A DNA stretch of 64,000 bases. It comes from MED-G20 sp038108155 (GTDB lineage: Bacteria > Bacteroidota > Bacteroidia > Flavobacteriales_D > Parvicellaceae). Position 1 is the first letter of the stretch, and each line of letters starts with the position of its first letter. Shown here piece after piece: positions 35,923 to 45,437 of the stretch. The position numbers and the translations under genes are program-made. The notes below the pieces were generated by a model. The model saw nothing but the letters and a program-made list of their open reading frames with translations. It ran no database searches and had not been told where the DNA came from. The stretch covers positions 1-64,000 of the forward strand of contig JAYNHP010000008.1 of NCBI GenBank assembly GCA_038108155.1. The letters run 5' to 3'.

Positions 35923-37485
35923 TTAATATTCATGGTGTTTACTTTCTTCAAGAAAAGGATGGTTCTTTAATAACAAAGGGGCTTTAGATAAGGAATTAAG
36001 TACAGAATAAATAAATATTCCAAGGAACATCATAAACATCCCAAGTTCTAAAAGACCTAATTCCCATTGATCAAATAGTGTTCCTGGCATTATCATATTA
36101 AAAACATCAAACCAGTGACCTATAAATATTAGCAATCCGATTACAATCAGAAAACCAGCAGATCTTTTGGTGTCTCTTGACATGAAAAAAACCATAGGAA
36201 AGAAGAAGTTAACAATGAAAGTTCCAAAAAATAGAATTTTGTAGTTATTTATTCTTTCTGTAAAATAGATTACTTCTTCTGGAATGTTAGAATACCAAAT
36301 AAGCATAAATTGAGAAAACCATAAATAGCTCCATAGAAAACTTAGAGCAAACATAAATTTACCTACATCATGAATATGACTTTCATTAACAAATGGTAAA
36401 TATCCTCCTTTTCTTAAGTAAAGGGTAATCATCATCACCATTATCATACCACTTAACCAAATACCAGAAAAAACATACCATCCAAATAAAGTACTAAACC
36501 AATGTGCGTCTATGGACATAATAAAATCCCAAGACATAGTTGAGGAAAAAACAGCGAAGAAAACTAGGAACAGAGCAGCTCTTCTATACATTGTAAAATG
36601 AATTTTTGTTCCTCCTATCTCGTCTTCTTCTTTAGATTTCTTTTTAAACCACCTTAAAAACAAGAGAAAGGTTGTGAAATATGCAGCAACTCTAATCCAG
36701 AAAAAAGGTATATTTAAATATGCTTTTTTTCCATAAATGATAGGATCAAAATGGCTTGAATTAGGGTCTAATATGTGGGAATCCATCCAAGCATAAATAT
36801 GGTGACCGCCAAATGTTCCAACTATAAAAACAATTAGAAGTGCAGCCATACCAATTGGCATAGCAGACATAATACCTTCTAAGATTCTAAGAAGAACAAC
36901 ACCCCAACCAGATTCTGTTGCATAATGTAATGCTAGGTAAAATAATGCCCCCAAAGCAATACCAAAAAAGAAAAATCCATTTACCAATAAGTTAGACCAA
37001 AAACGCCTAAAGCCTTGGTCAAAAAAGCTAACATCCCCACTATTTGCCATATCTACCAGCATGTCTGCTCCTGATTCATGACTGTTAGGATTTGCATGAT
37101 CATCCCCATGAGCTGCATGACCTAAATGGACCAACCACTTAAAAGTTGGGCCATGGTGACTGTCTTGTTCTGATGAAGAATGTGCTTCTTCAGGATGCGC
37201 AGTAGTTTCTTTATGTTTGTCATCAGAATCATGATTTGCTGAATGCATAGAATCGTGAAACTCTAATTGGTACCCATGCATTTTAGAAATGATGGTTTCT
37301 TTAAGTTGGTTTTGAGTTTCTACATCAGCATGTCCATTATATAATAATTCTACAGAATGGTCATCTACTTTTTTAGCATAAACAAAATCTTTTTGTTGAA
37401 AGAATCCAATAATCAAAAAAACCAAACCAAGAACTGCTGTTCCCAGTGTAACCTTTTTTGCTCTTTCAGAAATTTTATAATCCAT
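35923..37485 (-). CDS. actF: Alternative Complex III subunit ActF (NrfD-like)
   Basis: A 520-residue integral membrane subunit of quinol:cytochrome c oxidoreductase. About ten hydrophobic segments of the NrfD/PsrC-like fold follow an N-terminal membrane anchor (about 12-30). Between them, at about 79-137, is a histidine- and acid-rich soluble segment (many H, D, E, S). ActF forms a membrane arm with ActC and may conduct protons. Next to actE, 23 bases apart; assignment rests on order and fold. Confidence 0.92.
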   Translation of the reverse strand: MDYKISERAKKVTLGTAVLGLVFLIIGFFQQKDFVYAKKVDDHSVELLYNGHADVETQNQLKETIISKMHGYQLEFHDSMHSANHDSDDKHKETTAHPEEAHSSSEQDSHHGPTFKWLVHLGHAAHGDDHANPNSHESGADMLVDMANSGDVSFFDQGFRRFWSNLLVNGFFFFGIALGALFYLALHYATESGWGVVLLRILEGIMSAMPIGMAALLIVFIVGTFGGHHIYAWMDSHILDPNSSHFDPIIYGKKAYLNIPFFWIRVAAYFTTFLLFLRWFKKKSKEEDEIGGTKIHFTMYRRAALFLVFFAVFSSTMSWDFIMSIDAHWFSTLFGWYVFSGIWLSGMIMVMMITLYLRKGGYLPFVNESHIHDVGKFMFALSFLWSYLWFSQFMLIWYSNIPEEVIYFTERINNYKILFFGTFIVNFFFPMVFFMSRDTKRSAGFLIVIGLLIFIGHWFDVFNMIMPGTLFDQWELGLLELGMFMMFLGIFIYSVLNSLSKAPLLLKNHPFLEESKHHEY

Positions 37486-37508
37486 TTTATTTAATTTATC
37501 AGCTAAAT

Positions 37509-38186
37509 TTAATTGTTAACTACATTTTCAGAAACCAATTCATCTAAATTCAAATCTCCGTCAAATTGCATGGTTCTAACATACATAGCCACTTTCCATC
37601 TTTCGTCTTTATTAAGTTGTGATGCATGTGGGCCCATAGCATTCTTACCGTGTGTGATAGTATGAAAAACTGACCCCGGTTTTCTATCCTTAAGTGTATT
37701 GTAAGCAGGTGGAGCAGCAGGATATCCACCAGCGGTAATAACTAATCCATCCCCATTTCCTTTATCTCCATGACAATGCGCGCAAAATAGACCATAAAGC
37801 CTTTTACCTTCTGCAGTGTTGGCCTCTCGAACACTTTCTTGACTGTAGTAGTGCTCCGGTAAAGGAACTTCTTCTCCAGCTCTTATTCTCTCTTCTTCTG
37901 ACGTTCCATAATAAAAAGGCATATTGGTAGTAGAAGTTTTTTTACTCTTACTGTAGGCAATGGTTCCTTTAACTGGCGTTCTTGCAGAAATAGTGTTTTT
38001 AAGCGTATCATTAACTTTGTCACCTACTAATCCATAATCTATATATGCTTCAATCGCTTGAGACCTAAACATGTCGTCTACGTATTCATATCCTGGTGAG
38101 TCAGGATGTTTTACACAGGAACTAACTATTACCAAAATAAAGGCAAAAAGACAAAGCTGATATAATGAAAGGATAGACTTTTTCAT
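37509..38186 (-). CDS. actE: Alternative Complex III subunit ActE, monoheme cytochrome c lipoprotein
   Basis: A 225-residue lipoprotein with lipobox cysteine C24 (IVSSC) and one heme-binding motif CAHCH at 135-139, followed by GDKGNGDG. A methionine in HGKNAMGPH is a likely sixth ligand. It passes electrons from the ActA/ActB module towards the oxidase. Its start overlaps actD by four bases. Confidence 0.93.
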   Translation of the reverse strand: MKKSILSLYQLCLFAFILVIVSSCVKHPDSPGYEYVDDMFRSQAIEAYIDYGLVGDKVNDTLKNTISARTPVKGTIAYSKSKKTSTTNMPFYYGTSEEERIRAGEEVPLPEHYYSQESVREANTAEGKRLYGLFCAHCHGDKGNGDGLVITAGGYPAAPPAYNTLKDRKPGSVFHTITHGKNAMGPHASQLNKDERWKVAMYVRTMQFDGDLNLDELVSENVVNN

Positions 38187-38719
38187 AAAATACTTTTTTC
38201 TTCGATTTCTAAAAAACCAGTGTCTTTGATCAACTTTGACAAAACACTTTCTTTAATATGAGAATTTTCGGAGGTCTTTATTTCCATAACAAATTTGTCG
38301 TCCGTTGTTCTTGGATCTGGATTTCTTGGAGGCATTCCAGGTAATGTTTTATTTCTTATTAAATAAGTAATTGCCATTCCATGTGCTGCACACAAGACAG
38401 TGAACTCAAAAAATATTGGCACAAAGGACAGCATATTTTCCTTTAAACTGAAGTTTGGTTTACCACCAATATTCATTGGCCAATCTACAATCATCATATA
38501 TCTAATTCCTATTATAGCTAACATAGTTCCAGTTAGTCCATACATGAAAGCAGTAATGGCTAATCTTGTAGGTTCAACTCCAATGATAGGGTCAATACCG
38601 TGTAGAGGCATAGGCGAGTACACATCAGAGACTCTAACATCATTAGCTACAAGATGTTTTGCTCCATCCATTAGCTTGTCATCATCATCATACATTGCGA
38701 ATATTACTTTATCTGCCAT
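38183..38719 (-). CDS. actD: Alternative Complex III subunit ActD (DUF3341)
   Basis: A 178-residue membrane protein with a cytoplasmic N-terminal domain (about 1-55, including VYSPMPLHGID) and two membrane segments at about 70-88 and 100-122. This matches ActD/DUF3341 of Alternative Complex III. It overlaps actE by four bases and is ten bases from actC. Confidence 0.93.
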   Translation of the reverse strand: MADKVIFAMYDDDDKLMDGAKHLVANDVRVSDVYSPMPLHGIDPIIGVEPTRLAITAFMYGLTGTMLAIIGIRYMMIVDWPMNIGGKPNFSLKENMLSFVPIFFEFTVLCAAHGMAITYLIRNKTLPGMPPRNPDPRTTDDKFVMEIKTSENSHIKESVLSKLIKDTGFLEIEEKSIL

Positions 38720-38728
38720 AATTAATTT

Positions 38729-40138
38729 TTAATGCGCTGAATGTTTATCCCAATAACCTTTTCCTTTTCCGTATCCTTCTTTATAATTCTTTCCTGAAGA
38801 CTTCAAAATAGTTTTTAGCTCTGCTATAGGTAATACTGGGAAATACCTTGAGAACAATAAGTAAAAAACAAAAAATATACCTATAGTTCCCATATATACA
38901 CCAATATCAACCCAAGTTGGATGGAAATAAGTCCAAGATGAAGGAACATAATCTCTATGTAAAGATGTTACTATAATTACGAACCTTTCGAACCACATTC
39001 CGATATTAATAATGATAGACATAAAGAAAGAGAACATTAAACTTGTTCTTAGTTTTTTAAACCAAAATAGCTGTGGAGAAATTACATTACAGGTCATCAT
39101 TGCCCAATAAGACCACCAATAAGGACCAGTAGCTCTATTAAGAAATGCATAAGATTCATACTCAACTCCCGAATACCAGGAAACAAATAACTCAGTAATA
39201 TAAGCAACACCAACAATTGACCCTGTAACTATAATTACAATATTCATATATTCAACATGCTTTACATGTAAATAAGCTTCCAACTTATATGCCTTTCTCA
39301 ATATTAACATTAAAGTTTGAACCATTGCAAATCCAGAAAAAACCGCACCAGAAACGAAATATGGAGGAAAAATAGTGGTATGCCATCCAGGGATTACAGA
39401 GGTAGCAAAGTCAAATGAAACTATAGAGTGAACAGAAAATACCAAAGGAGTTGCAAGGCCTGCCAATACCAAAGATACTTGCTCAAATCTATTCCAAGCT
39501 TTTGCATCACCAGTCCAACCAAAACTTAAAACTCTATATACTTTTTTGAAGATAGGCTTAGTAACTCTGTCTCTTATGGTAGCAAAGTCAGGAATTAAAC
39601 CAATATACCAAAAAACTAAAGACACAGAAAGATAGGTACTTATAGCAAATACATCCCAAAGTAATGGAGAATTAAAATTAACCCATAAAGACCCAAATTG
39701 ATTTGGCAGTGGAAAAACCCAATAGCCAAGCCATAATCTTCCCATATGAATTAAGGGAAATAAACCAGCCATGAAAACAGCAAATATAGTCATTGCCTCA
39801 GCTGCTCTATTAATTGCAAATCTCCATTTCTGTCTAAATAAAAGTAATACTGCAGAAATTAAAGTTCCAGCATGACCAATTCCTACCCACCAAACGAAAT
39901 TGGTAATATCCCATGCCCAGCCAACTGTCTTATTTAAACCCCATGAGCCAACTCCAGTTCCTAGAAGATAGACAATACATCCTATTCCCCAAAGAGCGAT
40001 AACAATGGAAATCATTAATAAAATATACCAGGTTTTAGGTGGTTTAGCTTCAATAGGACGAATAATATCATCCGTAATGTCCTTGTAGGATTTATCTCCT
40101 AATATTAATGGTAACCTTATGTCTGATTCTTTATGCAT
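38729..40138 (-). CDS. actC: Alternative Complex III subunit ActC (NrfD/PsrC-like)
   Basis: A 469-residue polytopic membrane subunit with about ten hydrophobic segments of the NrfD/PsrC family. It provides the quinol-binding site next to the ActB iron-sulfur clusters. Typical segments are WWVGIGHAGTLISAVL, HMGRLWLGYWVFPLPNQ and FSVHSIVSFDFA. It lies 14 bases downstream of actB. Fold and operon position make the assignment firm. Confidence 0.95.
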   Translation of the reverse strand: MHKESDIRLPLILGDKSYKDITDDIIRPIEAKPPKTWYILLMISIVIALWGIGCIVYLLGTGVGSWGLNKTVGWAWDITNFVWWVGIGHAGTLISAVLLLFRQKWRFAINRAAEAMTIFAVFMAGLFPLIHMGRLWLGYWVFPLPNQFGSLWVNFNSPLLWDVFAISTYLSVSLVFWYIGLIPDFATIRDRVTKPIFKKVYRVLSFGWTGDAKAWNRFEQVSLVLAGLATPLVFSVHSIVSFDFATSVIPGWHTTIFPPYFVSGAVFSGFAMVQTLMLILRKAYKLEAYLHVKHVEYMNIVIIVTGSIVGVAYITELFVSWYSGVEYESYAFLNRATGPYWWSYWAMMTCNVISPQLFWFKKLRTSLMFSFFMSIIINIGMWFERFVIIVTSLHRDYVPSSWTYFHPTWVDIGVYMGTIGIFFVFYLLFSRYFPVLPIAELKTILKSSGKNYKEGYGKGKGYWDKHSAH

Positions 40139-40152
40139 TTCAGTTTTTTATA

Positions 40153-43100
40153 TTAATGGCTTTCAGGATGTGATTCATCAGATAAAACATTCTCTGCTAA
40201 TTCTTCATCAATATTACGTACTTTTAGTTGGTACCATATATTTGGCTTTACTCCAACTTCTTCAAGAGCTTGGTATGCTCTGTCAGAACCAGACAGTTCT
40301 CGAATTTTAGATTCTGGATCATTCCAATCACCAAAAGTGATACAATCATTTGGACAGGCATCTCCACAAGCTGATATTACATCTCCATCAACAATCTTTC
40401 TACCTTCTTTTTTAGCTTCTAATTTAGCAGCCTGAATTCCTTGAACACAGAAACTACATTTTTCCATCACCCCTCTAGATCTTACAACAACATCTGGATT
40501 TAATACCATCCTTGCCATTTGGTCTTGGTTAGGATTAAAGTTTTTGAACTTTTTATAATCTCTGTAGTTAAACCAATTAAATCTTCTTACTTTATAGGGA
40601 CAGTTATTAGCGCAATATCTTGTGCCTATGCATCTATTGTAGGTCATCTGATTTAACCCTTCGTTACTGTGAGTTGTTGCAGCAACTGGACAAACTGTTT
40701 CACATGGAGCATGGTTACAGTGCTGACACAGCATTGGCATAAAAACAACAGAGGGATTTTCTTCCGGAACTTCTAAATTACCGTAATCAAAATCACCATT
40801 TACTTTATTAGAATCTGACCATTCTTTTCTGTTGTCATCTTCAATAGATGAAAAATACCTATCCATTCTCAACCAATGCATATCTCTAGACCTTCTAACC
40901 TCGTCTTTTCCAACCACCGGTACATTGTTTTCAGAATGACAAGCAGTTATGCATACCCCACATCCGTTACATGAAGACAAGTCAATAGACATTCCCCATC
41001 GGTGACCAACTTGTTCTACTGGATGCTCATCCCACAAAGAAAATTCAGTAGCATTAACTTCTGAGTGGCCTCCTTCTGCATGGCTGTGAAGCTTTACTTT
41101 TGGATTGTAAGCTTCTTGATTAGATTTGTGATTCTCTTTCCAAAAATCGTAAGTGGTTTCTTTAACGATTGATGTCCTACCCATTATTGTGTGGTGGGTT
41201 TGAGTTCCTGCAAGAGAATACCTTTCGTTAGTTGCAAGAACCTCTCCATATCCAGAATAGCTTAGATAGCCATTTTTAAAATTACACAATTTAAAAGCGT
41301 TGGCCCCAATTGGAACTAAGCCACCGTCGGAATTTGTCAGGTGATTACCGTATTCGTCAGCCTGAAAAGCTGCATTTCCTATATCTTCATTATTTTCACC
41401 ACGCCCATAACCCATAGAAACACCAACAGTTCCACTGGTTTGTCCAGGAAGAGGATAAACAGGTAATTTAATTTCTTTTCCATTGACTTTTAGAGTGGCA
41501 ACAAATGCCTTTTCTTCTTGACCTAAATGGATACCATCCCAAGCTGACTTAGAATTTGAAGTATCTATTCCAAATAATTTATAGCAATCGGATGGAGCCA
41601 TCGTTATATAATTATCCCATACTATTTTAGATATTGCATCAGGAAGTTCTTGCAACCATGGATTAGCAGCGTGATGTCCTACACCAAGTTCTTTTTGATA
41701 AACTATGTATTCCCAATCTAGAGTATTTTCTTGAGAATTAATTTGGATAGGATAGTCATTATAAACTAAAGCAGGTGGAACAGATTGGTTAGTGCTATTG
41801 GTGAATCCGTTGTGAACAGTCCAATTCCAAAAATCAGCAAAATTTGAATAAGAAGATTGATCTCCGATAGAATTATCTAACCAATATTTTCTCATGTAAT
41901 CATAGAAAGCTTGACTTTCTGCGTTAGATCTTTCAGCAAGGCCAGACCAAACTAGTAAGCTTTCTTGTGCTTGTCTAGTATTGTAAAGAGGTCTTATCAA
42001 AGGTTGTTGCAAAGAATAGTTATTAGATCCAGGATTCAAATCACACCAAGACTCTAAATAATTGTGATCAGGACAAACAAATTGACATACTGAGGCAGTT
42101 TCATCCATAAATTCTGAAAACGAAACAGAAAAATCTAACTTACTTATAGCTTCAGATATCTCAGATCCATTTGACATTGAATAAACAGGATTAACTCCAT
42201 AAAAAATAACTCCATCAATTTTACCACTTAATAAATCTTTTTGAAAATTGTCAACTACTTCATCGTTTCCGTTAAATAAGTTTATTTCGTTATCAATATC
42301 AATAGTTGAACCATAATTATCTAGTTTGTAGTTTATTTTATTAACTAGCATTTGAACATTTGGATCATTGGACCCTGCTACAACAAGTGAGCTCCCTTTG
42401 TTCTCAATAAGAGATTTAACAGCGGAATCAATTTTCTCGTTGGTAGTTTCGTCTAGACTGGAATTAGAATTTTGATTATTCAGAGAACTTAAAATAGAGG
42501 AGGCAACTAATATCTCTTCAGAAGGTTTTATTTTTACACGCACATCTGAGTTTGCTCCAGTAAGAGAAAGAACTGACTCAAATTGAAAATGTTTTGACAT
42601 CCATCCATTCTCAGGCTTTCTTGCTTTACTAAAATCTGTAGAAAACTTCGAAGGAAGCAACCAATTACATATAAAATCTGCATTTATTGACACTATAGTC
42701 TTAGCTTTTGTAAAATCATAGGTTGGAATAACCCCTTTGCCAAAAATATTTTCATTTGCCTTTCTAATACCGTAATAAGATTGAGCGTCATATTCAATAT
42801 GCTTTATATCACATCCTGAAAGAGAATCTTCTGAAGAGGAAAATTTATTAATGAAATCTTGGATAACCGATTTTGTAGAAGGTGATATTACAGTCTTAGA
42901 AACTATTCTTACTTTCCCATTTTTATCACTTAGCTTATTTAATTTTTTTAAGACTTCTTTATCAACACTAGACCAAGATTCTGAGTTTTTATTAACAGAT
43001 GGTCCATTCAATCTTGAACTATTATATAGATTTAAAATAGATGTAGATACTCTGGGTATTAATCCACCTTGTGTAAAACTATCTTTTTTACCCTTCAGCC

Positions 43101-43452
43101 AAATGGGTCTTCCCTCTCTAGACTTAACTAAAACATTGGCGAAATCATTTCCGTCATAATAAGCAGAAGAATACCAATTTGATACTCCGGGTGTAATCTC
43201 TTCTGGTTTATTGACATAAGGTATAGATTTTATAACAGGCGATTCGCAAGAAGCAAGAGTTGCTGCAGCTACACTAAACCCCATAAATTTTAAGAAATCT
43301 CTTCTTCCCGTCTTTAAATCATCAATACCATCTGAACCTAAAAATTCATCTACAGGCACATCATCTTGAAATTCTTTTTGACTAGAAATTGAAAATTCTG
43401 GAGTTTGATGTTTTTCCGAATAACCTTTCCAATATGTTTTTGTTTTGCTCAT
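40153..43452 (-). CDS. actB: Alternative Complex III subunit ActB (MopB-like plus iron-sulfur domain)
   Basis: A 1099-residue periplasmic-side subunit. A twin-arginine-type signal RRDFLKFMG is at 50-58, followed by a hydrophobic stretch and a possible lipobox cysteine C69. The N-terminal two-thirds resemble molybdopterin oxidoreductases without cofactor ligands. The C-terminal third holds four cysteine clusters for Fe-S centres: CNGCGVCITAC, CQHCNHAPCETVC, CIGTRYCANNCPYK and the CSFC...ACGDACPNDC set. Electrons pass from quinol at ActC through these clusters to the hemes of ActA and ActE. Confidence 0.95.
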   Translation of the reverse strand: MSKTKTYWKGYSEKHQTPEFSISSQKEFQDDVPVDEFLGSDGIDDLKTGRRDFLKFMGFSVAAATLASCESPVIKSIPYVNKPEEITPGVSNWYSSAYYDGNDFANVLVKSREGRPIWLKGKKDSFTQGGLIPRVSTSILNLYNSSRLNGPSVNKNSESWSSVDKEVLKKLNKLSDKNGKVRIVSKTVISPSTKSVIQDFINKFSSSEDSLSGCDIKHIEYDAQSYYGIRKANENIFGKGVIPTYDFTKAKTIVSINADFICNWLLPSKFSTDFSKARKPENGWMSKHFQFESVLSLTGANSDVRVKIKPSEEILVASSILSSLNNQNSNSSLDETTNEKIDSAVKSLIENKGSSLVVAGSNDPNVQMLVNKINYKLDNYGSTIDIDNEINLFNGNDEVVDNFQKDLLSGKIDGVIFYGVNPVYSMSNGSEISEAISKLDFSVSFSEFMDETASVCQFVCPDHNYLESWCDLNPGSNNYSLQQPLIRPLYNTRQAQESLLVWSGLAERSNAESQAFYDYMRKYWLDNSIGDQSSYSNFADFWNWTVHNGFTNSTNQSVPPALVYNDYPIQINSQENTLDWEYIVYQKELGVGHHAANPWLQELPDAISKIVWDNYITMAPSDCYKLFGIDTSNSKSAWDGIHLGQEEKAFVATLKVNGKEIKLPVYPLPGQTSGTVGVSMGYGRGENNEDIGNAAFQADEYGNHLTNSDGGLVPIGANAFKLCNFKNGYLSYSGYGEVLATNERYSLAGTQTHHTIMGRTSIVKETTYDFWKENHKSNQEAYNPKVKLHSHAEGGHSEVNATEFSLWDEHPVEQVGHRWGMSIDLSSCNGCGVCITACHSENNVPVVGKDEVRRSRDMHWLRMDRYFSSIEDDNRKEWSDSNKVNGDFDYGNLEVPEENPSVVFMPMLCQHCNHAPCETVCPVAATTHSNEGLNQMTYNRCIGTRYCANNCPYKVRRFNWFNYRDYKKFKNFNPNQDQMARMVLNPDVVVRSRGVMEKCSFCVQGIQAAKLEAKKEGRKIVDGDVISACGDACPNDCITFGDWNDPESKIRELSGSDRAYQALEEVGVKPNIWYQLKVRNIDEELAENVLSDESHPESH

Positions 43453-43471
43453 AAACTATTTATAAGTAAGT

Positions 43472-44662
43472 TTAGTAATGACATTTTGCACATTCCCAAC
43501 CTCCTAATTCTTTCACTGTCACCTTATCATCTTCAAAAATCTTATTATTTACGTCTGCTCTCAATTTAATTCTTTTATGAATTTCTTCATAATACCCAGA
43601 ACTTGTTAAATCAATCTCTTTTTTATTGTGACACTCTATACACCAACCCATAGTGAGAAGTGGTTTGGTCAATTGAATTAGACCTCTCTCCATCCCCTCG
43701 TCCGTTGCTGCATATGCATTAACTTCATCAATCGTAGAAACTCTTCCAAGTGTGTAATTCTGAACAGGGCCATGACATTGTCTGCAGTCGATATTTGCAG
43801 TATTCGTATGAACATGTTGGGCGTGACTAAAGTAAACATGGTCAGGTAAATTATGGGCCTTATTCCAAACTATTGGCTCCTCAATTCTGTCTCCGAATTC
43901 ATCCAAATTATATGCCTGCTTATTTTTGTTATAGCCGGCGGCTTTATGTAATTTATCTATTTCTTCTGTGCCGTACTGAGGCCCTTCATGAACTATTGCA
44001 TGACAATTCATACATACATTAACAGATGGAATACCTGCATGTTTTGATTTTTCTGCAGAATGATGNNNNNNNNNNNNNNNNNNNNNNNNNNNNNNNNNNN
44101 NNNNNNNNNNNNNNNNNNNNNNNNNNNNNNNNNNNNNNNNNNNNNNNNNNNNNNNNNNNNNNNNNACTCCAAGAATGGCAAACAATACAAATACTAAAAT
44201 AAACGATATTATCCACCACCAGTAATCCGAAGAATCAGAATCATTAGACAATGTATCATTAGACGCTAAACTTCCACCGCCAACTGCTGCAACGGGTGGT
44301 GCATAATTATCTACATAAGTAAATATTGATTCAACTTCTTCTCTAGACAAATGTCCCTGTGGAGTCATTGCAGTAGGAGACCAGTCCCAAATAGCTTTTG
44401 CCATTTTAGATTTCCCACTATTATAAAGCTTAGAAGGATTAGACACCCATTCGTAGATTAATTCCTCTTCACCAGCATCTGTCCACTTTTGCAACACACC
44501 TTGCATTTTTGGGCCTGTAGCATTTTTTACAGGGTTGTGGCAAGAAGCACAGTTGGCCTTAAATAACTTTTCACCATCTTGTGAAAAGTAGGTTAATGTG
44601 GCGAATGCCAACACCATTGTAAGACTAATTTTAATTGAAAACTTAATAAGTTTATTTACCAT
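43472..44662 (-). CDS. actA: Alternative Complex III subunit ActA, pentaheme cytochrome c (interrupted by assembly gap)
   Basis: A multiheme cytochrome with the five heme motifs expected of ActA: CASCH at 38-42 in an N-terminal monoheme domain, then, beyond the gap, CMNCH, CRQCH, CIECH and a terminal CAKCH. A membrane anchor (WWWIISFILVFVLFAILG) lies immediately before the 100-N gap and HHSAEKSKHAG resumes after it. Both sides are in the same frame across 100 N, but the real missing length is unknown, so the protein length given is not reliable. First gene of the act-cox operon, with a -7 element about 40 bases upstream. Confidence 0.9.
   Translation of the reverse strand: MVNKLIKFSIKISLTMVLAFATLTYFSQDGEKLFKANCASCHNPVKNATGPKMQGVLQKWTDAGEEELIYEWVSNPSKLYNSGKSKMAKAIWDWSPTAMTPQGHLSREEVESIFTYVDNYAPPVAAVGGGSLASNDTLSNDSDSSDYWWWIISFILVFVLFAILGXXXXXXXXXXXXXXXXXXXXXXXXXXXXXXXXXXHHSAEKSKHAGIPSVNVCMNCHAIVHEGPQYGTEEIDKLHKAAGYNKNKQAYNLDEFGDRIEEPIVWNKAHNLPDHVYFSHAQHVHTNTANIDCRQCHGPVQNYTLGRVSTIDEVNAYAATDEGMERGLIQLTKPLLTMGWCIECHNKKEIDLTSSGYYEEIHKRIKLRADVNNKIFEDDKVTVKELGGWECAKCHY
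44066..44165. other. assembly gap of 100 N inside actA
   Basis: Exactly 100 unknown bases. A round 100 is a conventional placeholder for a gap of unknown size, so real sequence may be longer or shorter. The gap removes the segment just after the ActA membrane anchor. Confidence 0.99.
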
Positions 44663-44701
44663 TTAAATTGTATAAAAATTAATGCATTTAAAAAGCTTGA
44701 G

Positions 44702-44709
44702 CAAATGTA
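44702..44709 (-). promoter_or_regulatory. candidate -7 element of the act-cox operon
   Basis: Reads TACATTTG on the minus strand, an exact TAnnTTTG match 40 bases before the actA start, a sensible leader length. The -33 element is unclear. This is the only good candidate in the 200-base divergent space. Confidence 0.42.
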
Positions 44710-44839
44710 ATATGTCAAAATAATTTAGACCACATTGTTTTAAGAATTGTCATCAAAATATCTTAATTTAGAATGTTTCTAAATAATTTGTTTGGAGATA
44801 GGTTTAAAAGTCTAAACAATATGGTTAAAATGCTATAAA

Positions 44840-44857
44840 TAGTTTTGTTTAGATTTG
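44840..44857 (+). promoter_or_regulatory. two overlapping-phase -7 candidates before the SPOR-like gene
   Basis: TAGTTTTG (44840-44847) and TAGATTTG (44850-44857) both match TAnnTTTG exactly, 32 and 22 bases before the ATG at 44872. A clear TTG at -33 is missing for either. Two matches in 18 bases make a promoter here more likely than either alone. Confidence 0.42.
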
Positions 44858-44871
44858 TAAAGAAATTTGAT

Positions 44872-45402
44872 ATGAAAAAAATTCTTTTTTATATAGCGTT
44901 AATAATTAGCTCTACATTTCATTCACAAGATGACTGGACATTGTATCCAAAAAAAGAAGCTCTTGACAGCTTAAATATACAATCCACGGAATTATTACAA
45001 TCAATTAATCATGATTCCATAAAAGTGGTAGATACTACATATACAAAGTCATTATACTACCTATCAAGCAAGGGAGTTTTAGCAGAAAATAAAGATTCCA
45101 AGATGGACTCAATAAATAATTATTTGTCTGAAAAAGGGAAATACAATGGATATACTGTTCAATTATTTGTTAGTCAAAAAACAGAAAAGGTAAGAGAAAT
45201 AAGAAAAAAATTCATCTCCAATTTCCCAGAAATGATTTTATTTGACGAATATATAGCTCCAAATGTATTTTTATATTCTGGAAAATTTCAAGACTACAAC
45301 AACGCTGTTTTTTCAAAGATGAAGCTTGAAAAGGTTTTTGGAAATACTCTAGTAGTTAGAAAAAGTTTTCCCTACCGGGTTGAAAAAAAAATGGAGGACT
45401 AA
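44872..45402 (+). CDS. exported SPOR-like domain protein
   Basis: A 176-residue exported protein, signal peptide at about 1-17 (ILFYIALIISSTFHSQ). The central region is low in hydrophobic residues, and the C-terminal part (about 95-170, YNGYTVQLFVSQKTEKVRE onward to GNTLVVRKSFP) has the beta-alpha-beta pattern of SPOR domains, which bind denuded peptidoglycan at division sites. The ATG at 44872 gives a proper signal peptide; an upstream ATG adds nine residues and was rejected. The stop codon is the loop of a hairpin that serves as terminator for the opposite strand. Confidence 0.72.
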   Translation: MKKILFYIALIISSTFHSQDDWTLYPKKEALDSLNIQSTELLQSINHDSIKVVDTTYTKSLYYLSSKGVLAENKDSKMDSINNYLSEKGKYNGYTVQLFVSQKTEKVREIRKKFISNFPEMILFDEYIAPNVFLYSGKFQDYNNAVFSKMKLEKVFGNTLVVRKSFPYRVEKKMED

Positions 45403-45412
45403 GTCCTCCATT
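45383..45412 (-). terminator. intrinsic terminator for the TPR gene, also an inverted repeat over the SPOR-gene stop
   Basis: A perfect 10-base stem (45390-45399 with 45403-45412) and a 3-base loop TAA at 45400-45402. On the minus strand the stem is followed directly by a run of eight T (45390 down to 45383), the standard intrinsic terminator shape, 26 bases after the stop of the TPR gene. The loop TAA is the stop codon of the plus-strand SPOR-like gene. There is no T-run on the plus strand, so termination should be mainly in the minus direction. Confidence 0.85.
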
Positions 45413-45437
45413 GAAATAAATAATTAAAGCTTATTTT

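Noticed and set aside
44008..44219. Short frames running across the 100 N
   Set aside because: They exist only because unknown bases contain no stop; the actA frame explains the flanks.
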